DNA of 64,000 nucleotides from contig CAVJKX010000001.1 of the NCBI GenBank assembly GCA_963650165.1, forward strand, positions 157,078 through 221,077. The letters are read 5' to 3'. Under the pieces are notes generated by a model. That model had not been told where the DNA came from, made no database searches, and was given only the letters and a program-made list of their open reading frames with translations. This stretch comes from F23-B02 sp963650165. GTDB lineage: Bacteria > Bacillota > Clostridia > Oscillospirales > Oscillospiraceae. The translations under genes were made by a program, and so were the position numbers. Positions 1 through 7,676 of the stretch are shown here, piece after piece. Within the stretch, counting starts at the first letter, position 1; the number at the start of each line of letters is the position of its first letter.

Positions 1-607
1 TCGTTGCCGTGCTGTCCATAACGGCAAGATGCTGCGCGAGCACCTCGTCATAGCTTATGCTGTCATACTTAACGGCAGAGGGGTCGATCCTGGGGTCTGC
101 CGAGTACACGCCGTCTATGTTCTTTGCAAGCAGTATCGCGTCCGCGCCGATTTCGGCAGCGCGGAGCACCGCGGCCGTGTCGGTTGAGAAAAACGGGCAG
201 CCCGTGCCGCAGCCGAACATGACGACTTTGCCCGAGGCAAGATACTCGTTTGCCTTGTCGGTACTGTATCTTTCGCCGACGCCCTGAATATCAACGGCCG
301 TTAGCACCTTCGCCTCGCCGCCGCACTGACGCAGCACATCGGCAAAGGCAAGGCAGTTCATCGCCGTTGCGAGCATACCCATACGGTCGGCCGAGACACG
401 CTCGATATGGCCCGCACCGTCCTTCACGCCGCGCCAGAAGTTGCCGCCGCCGACGACTATGCCGACCTCGACGCCCATCCCGACGCACTCGTTGACGGTC
501 CGGCAGACCTTGGATATGAAATCAAAGTCAAAGCCGGTCTTTTTGTCGCCGGCAAGGGCCTCGCCGCTTATTTTGATAAGTATTCTCTTATAAACAGGGT
601 CAGACAT
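1..607 (-). CDS. pyrH: UMP kinase (3' end outside window)
   Basis: Uridylate kinase, which phosphorylates UMP to UDP in cytosolic pyrimidine nucleotide synthesis. Reading the minus strand from ATG at 607 gives MSDPVYKRILIKISGEAL, the bacterial PyrH N-terminus. It continues with a VGGGNFWRG nucleotide-binding loop, the VSADRMGMLATAMN segment, a GTGCPFFSTDTAA phosphate-binding stretch and KNIDGVYSADP, all hallmarks of the amino-acid-kinase-fold UMP kinases. About 202 codons are present; the remaining C-terminus lies left of the window. A strong GAAGGAG ribosome site sits just before the ATG. The gene upstream is a transporter, so the common tsf-pyrH linkage is not seen here. Confidence 0.95.
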   Translation of the reverse strand, partial: MSDPVYKRILIKISGEALAGDKKTGFDFDFISKVCRTVNECVGMGVEVGIVVGGGNFWRGVKDGAGHIERVSADRMGMLATAMNCLAFADVLRQCGGEAKVLTAVDIQGVGERYSTDKANEYLASGKVVMFGCGTGCPFFSTDTAAVLRAAEIGADAILLAKNIDGVYSADPRIDPSAVKYDSISYDEVLAQHLAVMDSTAT

Positions 608-624
608 ATTTAATCTCCTTCTAT

Positions 625-1533
625 TTAAATATCAAGTATACCCAATATCACTATACCCGCAACCACGAGCAGTATAGAGGCATAGTGCTTTAAAGACAGC
701 TTTTCCTTGAGGAAGATGCGGCTCCACACGACGGAGGCCACGCAGTAGGCCGATATCATGGGCGCGGCAAGCGCCGAGTGCGCCGTATCGGCAAGGGCAT
801 AGATATACGCAAACTGACCGGCGGTTTCGAAGATCGCGCCGGTGTACTTGGGAATTTCGCGTTTGGGAATAAGCCTCTGCTTTTTGACGCCGAGGACATA
901 TACGGCGCAGACGATACCGACGACAAGGAAGGTGAGCTCGTAAGCAACGTTTGCAGAATCCTCATTGAGCGTTTCGAGCACGCGGCTGTCGGCAAAGGTG
1001 CCGAGCGCGTCAATCAGGCAGTAGATCACCGGCAGTGCGATGGCGATCCAGCTTTTCGTATAATGATGATTGCTCGCATCCTGACGGGCGCGGCGCAGCT
1101 CCTCATCCTCTCCGGCCTCGGTAAAGCCCAGAGCTATGACGCCGAGGCAGACGAGCGCGACGGCGGCGAGCGCCATTTTGGGCAGGCCGTTTATGCCCTG
1201 CGTTGCGAATATGAGCACCGCGACGATCGCGCCGGAGGAGTTGCATATCGGCGAGGATATCGAAAGCTCGATATACCGCAGGCCGACATAGCCGACCGTC
1301 ATCGAGACGATGTACAGCATTGACACCGGCAGATACTGCAAAATAACATCGCCGTTTATCACTGCGCCGCCGACAAATATCTCATAGGCGGCATGAATAC
1401 CCATTACCGCGCCGACGGCCATGACCATCTTCAGATGGCTGTATTTATCGTCGGCATCCTGACATCCGAGCTTGGAAAAAAGATCGGAACCGCTCCAGCA
1501 CAAAAGAGCAATAAGTGCAAACCAGAACCACAT
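625..1533 (-). CDS. DMT/EamA-family membrane transporter
   Basis: Predicted integral membrane permease of the drug/metabolite transporter superfamily, 302 residues with roughly ten hydrophobic helices. The N-terminal MWFWFALIALLCWSG and the C-terminal half with SALAAPMISAYCVASVVWSRIFLKEKLS are typical of EamA repeats, in which an acidic LKEKLS loop precedes the last two helices. A polar, charged loop around residues 150-165 (EAGEDEELRRARQ) separates the two halves. The substrate cannot be read from sequence. Its stop lies 17 bases before the pyrH start, so the two may be cotranscribed. The ribosome site before this ATG is poor (AAGGA about 15 bases away), so the exact start is less sure. Confidence 0.8.
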   Translation of the reverse strand: MWFWFALIALLCWSGSDLFSKLGCQDADDKYSHLKMVMAVGAVMGIHAAYEIFVGGAVINGDVILQYLPVSMLYIVSMTVGYVGLRYIELSISSPICNSSGAIVAVLIFATQGINGLPKMALAAVALVCLGVIALGFTEAGEDEELRRARQDASNHHYTKSWIAIALPVIYCLIDALGTFADSRVLETLNEDSANVAYELTFLVVGIVCAVYVLGVKKQRLIPKREIPKYTGAIFETAGQFAYIYALADTAHSALAAPMISAYCVASVVWSRIFLKEKLSLKHYASILLVVAGIVILGILDI

Positions 1534-1669
1534 GCTAATTTTTTAAATCCTTTTCTGAACAATAGTAGTATCGCCTGAGCGATCAAACTAAGGTATTTTA
1601 TCATACTTAAAGACAATTATCAATTAACAAATGACAAATTATGCGCCGGACGGAGCTTATAATTTCGGC

Positions 1670-2485
1670 ATGGACATCATTTACATAGATCGTTTGTTTT
1701 TTCTGAACCTCGGGCTTGACTATCTTCTCGTTTTGTGCTCGGCGCGGCTGTGCGGCATCAGGCTCAGGCGGCTGCGGTATGCCCTTGCCGCCGTGCTGGG
1801 CGCGCTGTACGCAGTCATGAGCGTTCTGCCGCCGCTTGCTTTTCTGACGCAGTTTCCGGCAAAGCTTGTTTTCGGGGCGCTGATGGCGCTCGCCGCATAC
1901 GGTGGCGAGGAGAAGCTTCTGCGCTGCACCATTGTGTTTTTCGCGGTATCGGCGCTGTTCGGCGGAGCGGTTTGGGCGATATCGCTGCAAAGCGGCCGGA
2001 GCATTTCCGGCGGCGCTTACATATCCGTGTCGTTTCCGGTGCTGACAATTTCGTTTGCGCTCATATACGCAGTGCTGAGCTTCGTGTTCCGCCGCAGCGT
2101 AAGGAGCGCGGATATAAGCGTTGCGGAGGCCGAGCTCACGCTCATGGGCAGAAGCGTCAGTCTGCGCTGCCTGCGCGACAGCGGCAACGCGCTTTTTGAC
2201 CCCGTGAGCGGCGACTGCGTGCTCATAGCACCGGCGCAGCGCCTGTGTCCGCTCTTTCCGGGTCTCGAGGCCGCGCTGTCTGACCCCGACTGCACAAGGC
2301 TTCTGTCCGAGCCCGCGTTTGCCGGCAGACTGCGGCTGATACCGTACAGCGCCGTCGGCACATCGGGCATGCTCGCGGCCTTCAGGCCCGACGGCATAGT
2401 TGTTGACGGCACGAGCCGCGACGATATCGTCGTCGCCATATCTCCCACCCCGGTCGGCGGCGACGGCTTTGACGCGATCATTTGA
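1670..2485 (+). CDS. spoIIGA: Sigma-E processing peptidase SpoIIGA
   Basis: Membrane aspartic protease that removes the pro-sequence of sigma-E in the mother cell after asymmetric division. The N-terminal half has about five hydrophobic helices. The C-terminal half carries the CLRDSGNALFDP motif, whose Asp (about residue 170) matches the catalytic Asp of the family. The start at 1670 is chosen because MDIIYIDRLFFLNLGLDYLL aligns with the start of known SpoIIGA proteins; the longer frame to 1631 adds 13 residues with no ribosome site. The next gene is its substrate, sigE, 12 bases downstream, as in Bacillus and Clostridium. The region before the start is unusual (see findings). Confidence 0.93.
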   Translation: MDIIYIDRLFFLNLGLDYLLVLCSARLCGIRLRRLRYALAAVLGALYAVMSVLPPLAFLTQFPAKLVFGALMALAAYGGEEKLLRCTIVFFAVSALFGGAVWAISLQSGRSISGGAYISVSFPVLTISFALIYAVLSFVFRRSVRSADISVAEAELTLMGRSVSLRCLRDSGNALFDPVSGDCVLIAPAQRLCPLFPGLEAALSDPDCTRLLSEPAFAGRLRLIPYSAVGTSGMLAAFRPDGIVVDGTSRDDIVVAISPTPVGGDGFDAII

Positions 2486-2497
2486 AAGGAGCTTTGC

Positions 2498-3205
2498 ATG
2501 GATATCATAAGCATCATAAAGGGCTGGCTTGCCAGGCATCTTATGCAGGAGAGCGGGCTTTACTACATAGGCGGCAGCGACGTTCTGCCTCCGCCGCTGG
2601 ATAAGGCAGAGGAGGAAAAGACCATAAGCGCAATGGAGCGCGGTGACGAGACGGCGAAGAAAATTTTGACGGAACATAATCTGCGTCTTGTCGTCTACAT
2701 ATCGAGGCGGTTTGAAAACACCGGCGTCAACCTCGAGGATCTCATATCCATAGGAACGATCGGGCTCATAAAGGCCATAAACACCTTCCGCAGCGACAAG
2801 AGCATAAAGCTTGCCACCTACGCTTCAAGGTGCATCGAGAACGAGATACTCATGCATCTGCGCAAGATAAGCAATCAGCGCAGCGAGGTGAGCTTTGACG
2901 AGCCGCTGAACACCGACTGGGACGGGAACGAGCTGCTTTTATCCGACGTTCTCGGCACGGACGACGACGAGGTGTGCCGACCGCTCGAGGACGACGCCGA
3001 CCGTCAGATGCTTCTCAACGCCGTAAATTCCCTCGGCGACAGGGAGAAGAGCATAATCACCCTGCGTTTCGGGCTCGGCGGCGGAAGCGAATACACGCAG
3101 AAGGAGGTCGCAGATATGATGGGCATATCGCAAAGCTATATCAGCCGTCTGGAAAAACGCATAATCCACCGGCTCAGGCGCGAAATTATACGCCAGCTCC
3201 AGTAA
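2498..3205 (+). CDS. sigE: Sporulation sigma factor sigma-E (pro-form)
   Basis: RNA polymerase sigma factor for early mother-cell transcription. The N-terminal pro-sequence (about 22 residues, amphipathic and basic) ends at GLYYIGGSDVLPPPL, matching the Tyr-Tyr-Ile-Gly-Gly cleavage region of pro-sigma-E; by alignment, cleavage falls between Tyr22 and Tyr23. Region 2 is seen as HNLRLVVYISRRFENTG and EDLISIGTIGLIKAI. Region 4 ends in the helix-turn-helix SQSYISRLEKRIIHRL. Length (235) is usual. AAGGAGC precedes ATG 2498, and the gene is in one unit with spoIIGA. Bases 2840-2857 are nearly identical to the junction of the interrupted sigK at the other end of the window. Confidence 0.96.
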   Translation: MDIISIIKGWLARHLMQESGLYYIGGSDVLPPPLDKAEEEKTISAMERGDETAKKILTEHNLRLVVYISRRFENTGVNLEDLISIGTIGLIKAINTFRSDKSIKLATYASRCIENEILMHLRKISNQRSEVSFDEPLNTDWDGNELLLSDVLGTDDDEVCRPLEDDADRQMLLNAVNSLGDREKSIITLRFGLGGGSEYTQKEVADMMGISQSYISRLEKRIIHRLRREIIRQLQ

Positions 3206-3254
3206 GTAACCGCAGGCATGTTTTAAAACTAAAAATAATTTGTATATACTCCGC

Positions 3255-3274
3255 ACAATTTGTTGACAAATTGT
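3255..3274 (+). promoter_or_regulatory. Perfect inverted repeat over the -35 of the SLH gene
   Basis: ACAATTTGTTGACAAATTGT has two perfect 9-base arms around a TG centre. It contains the -35 hexamer TTGACA. A dyad placed like this is a candidate repressor operator; no cognate regulator can be named. Confidence 0.55.
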
Positions 3275-3291
3275 AACCTGCGGTGTACATT
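3263..3291 (+). promoter_or_regulatory. Sigma-A promoter of the SLH protein gene
   Basis: TTGACA (3263-3268), a 17-base spacer, then TACATT (3286-3291). Transcription would start near 3298 and give a leader of about 70 bases. The leader contains a stem (3305-3311 pairing with 3328-3334, with an inner CTTT/AAAG stem) and ends in GAAGGAG before the ATG at 3367. Confidence 0.75.
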
Positions 3292-3366
3292 TAACATGTA
3301 AAACAAGCTCTGCTTTCGGAAAGAAAGAGAGCTTAGGAAAAACGTATTTCGAGAAGGAGAAACACA

Positions 3367-4503
3367 ATGAAAAAGTCAACAAAACTTATCAGCCTGCTTC
3401 TGGCGGTACTGATGATCGCCGCACTTCTGCCTACTGCGGCTCTTGCTGACGACGTTGAGACCGCTTCCATTACCGACAGCCTCGGCGACGTTGTCGGAAA
3501 GATCAACGGTATCAAGATCCCCAGCTACGTTCTTTACTGCTCACTGATGAGCAAGCTCCCGGCAAGCGGCGCTGTTGTCACCCTGACAAACAACCTCACC
3601 GGCGAGACCACCACTCACACGGCCAACGTCCTCGGCCTTGCTTTCATCTCCAAGAGCCTGATCGGCGTTTACACCGTTGCCGCTACCTGCGACGGTGCCA
3701 TCACCGGCATCAAGTACAGCTCCCTGCCCGGTGCAACTCCCATGACGCTCAACGCGAAGATCGATTTCGATAAGATCGTCCTCTTCCCCGTTCTGAACAT
3801 CGGCCTTAACTACACCGATCACTTTGCATACATGGTCGGCTACAAAGACGGCTATGTCCGCCCGAACAACAACATCACCCGTGCAGAGGTCGCAGTGCTT
3901 ATCTACCGTCTGATGACTCCCGAGACCCGTGCGAAGTTTGCAAGCACCACCAGCACTCTCTCCGACCTGAGCGCAAGCGCCTGGTACAACATCGAGGTCT
4001 GCACCCTCATCAAGGCCGGCGTCATCTCCGGCTACAAGGACGGCACCTTCCGTCCCGAGAAGAACGTCACCCGTGCCGAGTTCTCCGCAATGATCGCACG
4101 TCTGTTCTCCGTATCCTACACCGGCGGCAACAAGTTTGAGGACCTCAACGGTCACTGGGCTTCCAGCTACATGAACCTGCTCAACAAGCTCGGCATCCTC
4201 AACGGCGACGCATACGGCAACGCAAATCCCGACGATCTGCTGACCCGCGCAATGACCGCCGCAATGCTCAACCGTCTGGTCGGCCGCAACTCCACCAGCA
4301 CCAGCGCCGACAGCTGCAAGGGCACCGTCAAGAATTGGCCCGATATCTCCAATTCCGACTGGTTCTACGCCGACATTCTCGAGGCCACCAACGCCCATAA
4401 CTACACCTGGACGCTCGACACCACCAACGCTCTGCGCGGTGAGTTCGTCGTCACCGAGAAGTGGACCAGCATCCGCACCGATGCTCCCGACTGGACCAAG
4501 TAA
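3367..4503 (+). CDS. Secreted S-layer-homology (SLH) domain protein
   Basis: Exported cell-envelope protein of 378 residues. A classic signal peptide (MKKSTKLISLLLAVLMIAALLP..ALA) is followed by about 110 residues of unrecognised, Thr/Val-rich sequence that may be beta-structured. Three SLH repeats follow: around residues 150-195 (GYKDGYVRPNNNITRAEV), 210-255 (GYKDGTFRPEKNVTRAEFSAM) and 260-305 (DAYGNANPDDLLTRAMTAAML). SLH domains usually bind pyruvylated secondary cell-wall polymer. Codon choice is strongly biased (AAC, CTC, ATC, GGC), and with its own promoter and terminator this suggests one of the most highly expressed genes here. The function of the N-terminal part is unknown. Confidence 0.9.
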   Translation: MKKSTKLISLLLAVLMIAALLPTAALADDVETASITDSLGDVVGKINGIKIPSYVLYCSLMSKLPASGAVVTLTNNLTGETTTHTANVLGLAFISKSLIGVYTVAATCDGAITGIKYSSLPGATPMTLNAKIDFDKIVLFPVLNIGLNYTDHFAYMVGYKDGYVRPNNNITRAEVAVLIYRLMTPETRAKFASTTSTLSDLSASAWYNIEVCTLIKAGVISGYKDGTFRPEKNVTRAEFSAMIARLFSVSYTGGNKFEDLNGHWASSYMNLLNKLGILNGDAYGNANPDDLLTRAMTAAMLNRLVGRNSTSTSADSCKGTVKNWPDISNSDWFYADILEATNAHNYTWTLDTTNALRGEFVVTEKWTSIRTDAPDWTK

Positions 4504-4514
4504 GAAATCTTAAC

Positions 4515-4546
4515 GAAAAAATCCCGTCCATAGGACGGGATTTTTT
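4515..4546. terminator. Bidirectional terminator
   Basis: AAAAAATCCCGTCC paired with GGACGGGATTTTTT between two convergent genes. It serves the SLH gene on the plus strand and overlaps the stop of rqcP on the minus strand. Confidence 0.9.
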
Positions 4547-4791
4547 CAGCTTTCAAGCTCCCGGTACATTGCGGGGGCTTCTTCTTTTTTGGCCGTTTCG
4601 TTTACGGAGAGCACCTCTGCCTTCAGACGGCGCTGGCCGAATGCGACTTCTATTACGTCGCCGACCTTGACCTGGTAGCTTGCCTTGACCTGCCGGCCGT
4701 TTACACTCACGCGTTCTGCGTCGCAGGCGTCGTTTGCAACGCTCCTGCGCTTTATAAGCCTGGAAACCTTCAGATATTTATCGAGTCTCAT
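4546..4791 (-). CDS. rqcP: S4-domain RNA-binding protein RqcP (YabO-like)
   Basis: Small S4-fold protein of ribosome-associated quality control. In Bacillus, RqcP helps RqcH add C-terminal alanine tails to stalled nascent chains. The sequence MRLDKYLKVSRLIKRRSVAN followed by VNGRQVKASYQVKVGDVIEV and ending KKEEAPAMYREL matches YabO closely. The start at 4791 is chosen over an upstream frame beginning 27 bases earlier because family members begin at MRLDK. It lies downstream of HU on the same strand, like the hup-yabO neighbourhood near spoVB in other Firmicutes. Confidence 0.9.
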   Translation of the reverse strand: MRLDKYLKVSRLIKRRSVANDACDAERVSVNGRQVKASYQVKVGDVIEVAFGQRRLKAEVLSVNETAKKEEAPAMYRELES

Positions 4792-4863
4792 TTTATCGCT
4801 CCTGAGCAAAATTCCCACAATACTTTCGTATCGTGGGAATCAAATTTGATTATGCGGTTATAA

Positions 4864-5139
4864 TTACTCTGCAACTGCGTCCTTGAGAGCCTTGCCTGCC
4901 TTGAAGAAGGGGACCTTGCTTGCAGGGATCTCGATCTCCTCGCGGGTCTTGGGGTTGCGGCCGATACGAACGCCGCGCTCCTTAACATCAAAAACGCCGA
5001 AGCCTACCATCTGAACCTTCTCGCCGGATACCAGAGTCTCAACAATGGTATCAAATGCGGCATTGACAGCCTTCTCGGAATCCTTCTTGGACAGACCGGT
5101 CTTGTCTGCGACGGCTGCTATAAGTTCTGCCTTATTCAT
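4864..5139 (-). CDS. hup: HU-family DNA-binding protein
   Basis: Nucleoid-associated histone-like protein. It begins MNKAELIAAVADKTGLSKKD and contains the HU/IHF signature GFGVFDVKERGVRIGRNPKT and the C-terminal IPASKVPFFKAGKALKDAV. At 91 residues it has normal length. The start at 5139 is backed by AGGAGG eight bases upstream; the longer open frame has no such site. Codons are highly biased, as expected for an abundant protein. The gap before it (5140-5310) holds GC-rich inverted segments (for example GCGCC near 5230-5245) that could fold in the leader, and a plausible promoter near 5262-5290. Confidence 0.95.
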   Translation of the reverse strand: MNKAELIAAVADKTGLSKKDSEKAVNAAFDTIVETLVSGEKVQMVGFGVFDVKERGVRIGRNPKTREEIEIPASKVPFFKAGKALKDAVAE

Positions 5140-5310
5140 GTGTAATCCTCCTAATTTATGCGGCAAAATGCCTTTTCTATATAGCCCGATGCGCCGAGTG
5201 CGCCATGCCGGGTTATTTACGCTTTGCGTGCGCCGCGAGGCGCGAGTTAAAACTTATCACAAAACGCCGCAAATATCAAGTGTTTTTTCGGAAAAAGCCA
5301 ATTTTTTCAC

Positions 5311-6918
5311 TTATTTCATATGCAGCAGCCTTGCTATCTTTTCTCCCTTGGGAATGAGCTTCATATCCTCGGTGCTTATAACGCGCAGTCTGATGACCGC
5401 AACGGCATATACGATGGCTGCTATGCCAATGGCAGCGCACATCACGAGAGCCATAACTATCCTGCTGTCCGAGTGAAGCAGCGCCATGCCGCCGTAGTAG
5501 ACGCCCAGAGCTATAACGCCCATGATGAGGCTGGGCACGGCCGGGCGCAGGAAGATATTCTTCATCGAAAGGCCCTTTTCAAAGCTGCGGTTTATGAAGA
5601 TGAGGTTTAAAACGCACATGGTCACATAGCAGCAGATCGTGCCGATGGCCGCGCCGTAGATGTTTACGGCCGGAATCGCAACGATGAACCAGTTGACGGT
5701 GATCTTCACGAGGCCGCCGGCGACGATGGAGTAAAGCGTGAGCTTTTCCCTGCCGGTCGCCTGAAGGACGGCGGTACTCATAAGCGAGAAGCAGACGAAA
5801 ACCGACGCTATACCGAGCAGGCACAGCAGCAGCGGGCCCGAGGAATGGGCGTTGGGGTAAACAACGTTCATTATGGGGTCGCACAGGACGGCAAGTCCTA
5901 CTCCCATGGGCAGCGCTATCGCCATGGATATGCGCAGTGAGTCCTCGGATATCTTCCCTGCCTCCGCCTTTGCGTTCATGACGAGCTTTGCCGATATCGC
6001 GGGAACGATGGATATGGTCAGCGGAGTTATAAACGCCGCGGGGAGATTGAACAGCGTCTGCGCCTTGCCGTAAACGCCGTACAGGGTCTTTGCGTGCGCA
6101 TAGGTGTATCCTACGGCGCTCTGGAGCCTTGTCATGCACAGGCCCGCATCGATGAGGTTTATAAGCGCGAGCGCTACCGAGCCGAGGGCAATGGGGATGC
6201 CGATGCTCAGAAGGTTTTTGAATATCGTCCCTGCGCTTTCGGGAATGTCGGGCTCTGACAGCGAGTCAAAGCGGTAGTTGCGCATTTTGTATACGAGCAT
6301 GTACAGAAGAGCCGCCAGCGAGCCGACCGTCACGCCGAATATCGCGCCGGCAACCGCTACGGGCTTATCATAGCCGGTCTTGAGCAGATATGCCGCCAGT
6401 GCAAGGCCGGCCGCGACCTTGGCCAGAACCTCGAGGATCTGGCTCATGGTGGTCGGCGTCATGTTGCCGTAGCCCTGAGTGAGGCCTCTGTAGGTCGAGG
6501 TGATGCAGCACAGCAGCACGGCCGGTGCAAGCGTCTGGATGCTCAGGGCGGCATCGGGACTGTGGATCAGCGAATCCGCAAGCCAGTCGGGAAACAGGAA
6601 CATGACCGACGAGCACAGCACGCCGAGGGTGAAAAACGTCCACCATGCGACCTGATATGTGCGCCGCGCCTGCATTTGCAGTCCGCGCGTCTGCGCCGCG
6701 CTTATCATGCGCGAAAGCGCGACCGGAAAGCCTGCCGTCGCAAGCGTCAGGAACAGGCTGTACACATAATACGCCTGAAGGAACAGGCCGTATCCGTCGT
6801 CGCCGAGCATATTGCCCAGGGGGATCTTGTACAGTGCGCCGAGGATCTTCATTATTATAACGCCGGCGGTCATGATTGCCGCGCCGTGCAGGTAGTTCTG
6901 CTGTTTTGCCTTTGCCAC
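5311..6918 (-). CDS. Lipid-linked sugar flippase, SpoVB/MurJ-like (MATE/MOP superfamily)
   Basis: Polytopic membrane protein of about 535 residues with 14 predicted helices. It begins MAKAKQQNYLHGAAIMTAG, and motifs such as KILGALYKIPLGNMLGDDGYGLF and TAGFPVALSRMI belong to the SpoVB/YtgP branch that flips lipid II or related precursors. The start is set at GTG 6918, where GGAGG lies seven bases upstream; an ATG 24 bases earlier has no ribosome site. A position near hup and rqcP echoes the spoVB-yabN-hup-yabO order of other Firmicutes, favouring a spore cortex or general peptidoglycan role. SpoVB and MurJ/YtgP cannot be told apart with certainty. Confidence 0.85.
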   Translation of the reverse strand: MAKAKQQNYLHGAAIMTAGVIIMKILGALYKIPLGNMLGDDGYGLFLQAYYVYSLFLTLATAGFPVALSRMISAAQTRGLQMQARRTYQVAWWTFFTLGVLCSSVMFLFPDWLADSLIHSPDAALSIQTLAPAVLLCCITSTYRGLTQGYGNMTPTTMSQILEVLAKVAAGLALAAYLLKTGYDKPVAVAGAIFGVTVGSLAALLYMLVYKMRNYRFDSLSEPDIPESAGTIFKNLLSIGIPIALGSVALALINLIDAGLCMTRLQSAVGYTYAHAKTLYGVYGKAQTLFNLPAAFITPLTISIVPAISAKLVMNAKAEAGKISEDSLRISMAIALPMGVGLAVLCDPIMNVVYPNAHSSGPLLLCLLGIASVFVCFSLMSTAVLQATGREKLTLYSIVAGGLVKITVNWFIVAIPAVNIYGAAIGTICCYVTMCVLNLIFINRSFEKGLSMKNIFLRPAVPSLIMGVIALGVYYGGMALLHSDSRIVMALVMCAAIGIAAIVYAVAVIRLRVISTEDMKLIPKGEKIARLLHMK

Positions 6919-6985
6919 TAAAAAGCCTCCATTCAATTGCATCCTATAGCCGCAGGACTTTGAAACTATATACTATAAGCGCAAA

Positions 6986-7020
6986 TAAATCAAGGGAATT
7001 GTGTGAATTCCCTTGATTTA
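6986..7020 (-). terminator. Stem-loop terminator after the MBL-fold hydrolase gene
   Basis: Two perfect 15-base arms (TAAATCAAGGGAATT and its complement) around a 5-base loop, lying 10 bases past the hydrolase stop on the minus strand. The T-tract is modest. Confidence 0.7.
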
Positions 7021-7029
7021 AAAGTATTT

Positions 7030-7662
7030 TTACATTTTGCCGGGCTGAAACTTCAGCACCGCCACCTGCGGCGGAGTGCCATGGTCTATGCTTATCGTGT
7101 TCGTTTCGTAAAAATGCACGATGGGCAGCGGCATGTACTGATCGGTAAAGTCTGTAACGCGCTCCATGCGGCGGCTGCCGCAGCCGTCGTGAGCGTAATG
7201 CATGGGAATGACGACGTTTGCGCACAGCTCGTCGGCAAGGGGCTTCGTCTTGTCGCTCGGCATGGCGCGGAAGCCGCCGGCGTTTATCATGAGAACGTCG
7301 GCGCCGAAGAGCATGTCCTTCTCTGCCTCCGTCAGGAAGCTGCCGAGATCACCCATGTGGACTATCTTATAGCCGTCCCATTTTATAATATGTATCGTGT
7401 TTTTGCCGCGCAGGCTGCCGTAGCTTGTGTCGTGAAAGGCCTCTATCGTTTCGACCGTATACGGGCAGAGGCTCGACGTGCCGGAGAGCTTCACTCCGGC
7501 GCGGTAGTTATGTCCGCGGTGCTCATGACTGCACAGAACGGCGTCGGCCGAGGTGCTCATGGGCGGATAGTGTGCGTTGGTCAGGTCGTAGGGGTCGATA
7601 ACGAGGCTGTAGCCCTCGTGGCTTATCTTAAAGCAGGAATGTCCGAGCCAGCTTATCTGCAT
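7030..7662 (-). CDS. Metallo-beta-lactamase-fold hydrolase (UlaG-like)
   Basis: Predicted cytosolic metal-dependent hydrolase of 210 residues. MQISWLGHSCFKI is the typical start of the UlaG/YtkL subgroup. The metal site is seen as CSHEHRGHN, with further ligands in VHMGDLGSF and VVIPMHYAHD. The HxHxxH motif is intact, although the usual Asp after the second His is replaced by Gly, as in several UlaG-like proteins (HEHRGH). The substrate is unknown. It starts 14 bases after the murC stop, so it is probably translated from the murC message, which hints at but does not prove an envelope-related substrate. Confidence 0.82.
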   Translation of the reverse strand: MQISWLGHSCFKISHEGYSLVIDPYDLTNAHYPPMSTSADAVLCSHEHRGHNYRAGVKLSGTSSLCPYTVETIEAFHDTSYGSLRGKNTIHIIKWDGYKIVHMGDLGSFLTEAEKDMLFGADVLMINAGGFRAMPSDKTKPLADELCANVVIPMHYAHDGCGSRRMERVTDFTDQYMPLPIVHFYETNTISIDHGTPPQVAVLKFQPGKM

Positions 7663-7676
7663 TGTTTATCTCGCTT

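Noticed and set aside
3541..4398. 285-codon open frame on the minus strand
   Set aside because: Mirror of the codon-biased SLH gene; no start signal.
5167..5310. Possible small RNA upstream of HU
   Set aside because: GC-rich stems are present but there is no separate terminator; better explained as the HU leader.
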